A stretch of 6,144 bases of DNA, taken from an uncultured Clostridia bacterium (GTDB taxonomy: Bacteria; Bacillota; Clostridia; Christensenellales; Aristaeellaceae). Below the pieces are notes generated by a model. The model had not been told where the DNA came from, ran no database searches, and saw nothing but the letters and a program-made list of their open reading frames with translations. Below, piece after piece: positions 5,672-6,144 of the stretch (position 1 is its first letter; the number at the start of each line of letters is the position of its first letter). Made by a program: the position numbers and the translations under genes. Location of the stretch: assembly GCA_946615785.1 (NCBI GenBank), contig CAMOIA010000099.1, forward strand, positions 1 to 6,144. The letters run 5' to 3'.

Positions 5672-6144
5672 ATGAAGAAATACTGTTTCCTTCTGCTTTT
5701 TGTGCTCTTGTTTACCTGCGCTGCCGCGCAGGCTGATTCGCTTGGCTCCCGTTCCGGCGAAAAGGAAGCCAGGATTGCGGAATGCTATGAGGATATGGAG
5801 TTTAAAGAAGAGGACGGCCCCTGGTGGGTCGTGATCAGCGACAGGGAAGACGACCGTCTGAACCTGCGTGAAAAACCGAACCGGAACGCAAAATCGCTTG
5901 CAAAGTATTTTGCCGGCACCATCGTCCATCAGCTTGAGGAGGAGAAAAACGGATGGATGCTGGTCGAGATCGGTACCATGACCGGCTACGTGGATGTTGA
6001 ATACCTTCAGCCCGGGATCGAGACCAAAGAAAGGGACATCAAGCTGGTCACCGTCCGCAACGAGGGTGGCACGGGCGCGAACCTGCGCACTTCTCCAAAC
6101 ACGGAGAATAGCAAGGTAGTCCTGACGCTCAAAAACCAGCAGAC
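5672..6144 (+). CDS. Secreted SH3b-repeat protein (3' partial)
   Basis: The frame is open from the ATG at 5672 to the right edge, 157 codons plus two bases, with no stop, so the gene continues beyond the window. Residues 1-21 are a Sec signal peptide (MKKY, an apolar Leu/Phe core, then AAAQA with cleavage predicted before Asp22). Cys16 (LFTC) is a poor lipobox, so a lipoprotein is unlikely. A charged segment (about 22-50) leads into an SH3b domain at about 51-113, with DRLNLREKPN, a WMLVEI strand and TGYVDVEYL. A second SH3b domain begins at about 124 (ANLRTSPNTENSKVV) and is cut by the edge. SH3b domains in secreted proteins usually bind cell-wall material. A catalytic domain could lie in the missing part, so an enzyme with SH3b targeting domains cannot be excluded. 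It has its own promoter and lies 383 bases after the acetyltransferase gene. Confidence 0.85.
   Translation, partial: MKKYCFLLLFVLLFTCAAAQADSLGSRSGEKEARIAECYEDMEFKEEDGPWWVVISDREDDRLNLREKPNRNAKSLAKYFAGTIVHQLEEEKNGWMLVEIGTMTGYVDVEYLQPGIETKERDIKLVTVRNEGGTGANLRTSPNTENSKVVLTLKNQQ

Noticed and set aside
5714..5719. Cys16 in the signal peptide of the SH3b protein as a lipoprotein site
   Set aside because: The preceding residues LFT do not fit the lipobox [LVI][ASTVI][GAS]C, while AAAQA before Asp22 is a good signal peptidase I site.

Overview
The window reads as GC-rich Firmicutes (Clostridia-like) DNA, probably from an uncultured gut or host-associated lineage. This is inferred from strong AGGAGG-type ribosome binding sites, TTGxxx/TATAxT promoters, signal peptides, Pro/Thr linkers of the PTPTPTATP kind, and surface proteins built from bacterial SH3 (SH3b) and MucBP-like repeats. 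The species cannot be named from sequence alone. All four genes lie on the + strand. No RNA gene, mobile element or CRISPR array is visible.

Layout: (1) 2-3391 is the 3' part of a very large surface protein whose start lies upstream of the window. It carries at least four MucBP-like repeats, five SH3b domains joined by Pro/Thr linkers, one transmembrane helix and a basic tail of about 170 residues. (2) 3449-4381, 57 bases downstream and probably in the same operon, encodes a secreted CHAP-type amidase/endopeptidase with a C-terminal peptidoglycan-binding domain. (3) 4485-5288 encodes a cytoplasmic tandem-GNAT acetyltransferase with its own promoter (4418-4446), ending in a hairpin at 5292-5318. 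(4) 5289-5671 is a 383-base gap with several inverted repeats followed by an AT-rich promoter (5549-5577) and a leader of about 88 bases. (5) 5672 to the window end is the 5' part of a secreted SH3b-repeat protein.

Three of the four genes make envelope proteins with wall-binding or wall-cleaving domains, so the region looks like a cell-surface/peptidoglycan module with an acetyltransferase inserted. The most intriguing signal is in the tail of the first protein. After the membrane helix, an acidic-Thr motif (DTQM, ETQL, DTTI, ETTV, with a weaker NTVV before them) recurs about every 20 residues. This resembles phosphothreonine sites read by FHA domains and would make the protein a candidate transmembrane scaffold linking wall binding outside to Ser/Thr-kinase signalling inside. 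That link is inference; the repeat itself is directly visible.
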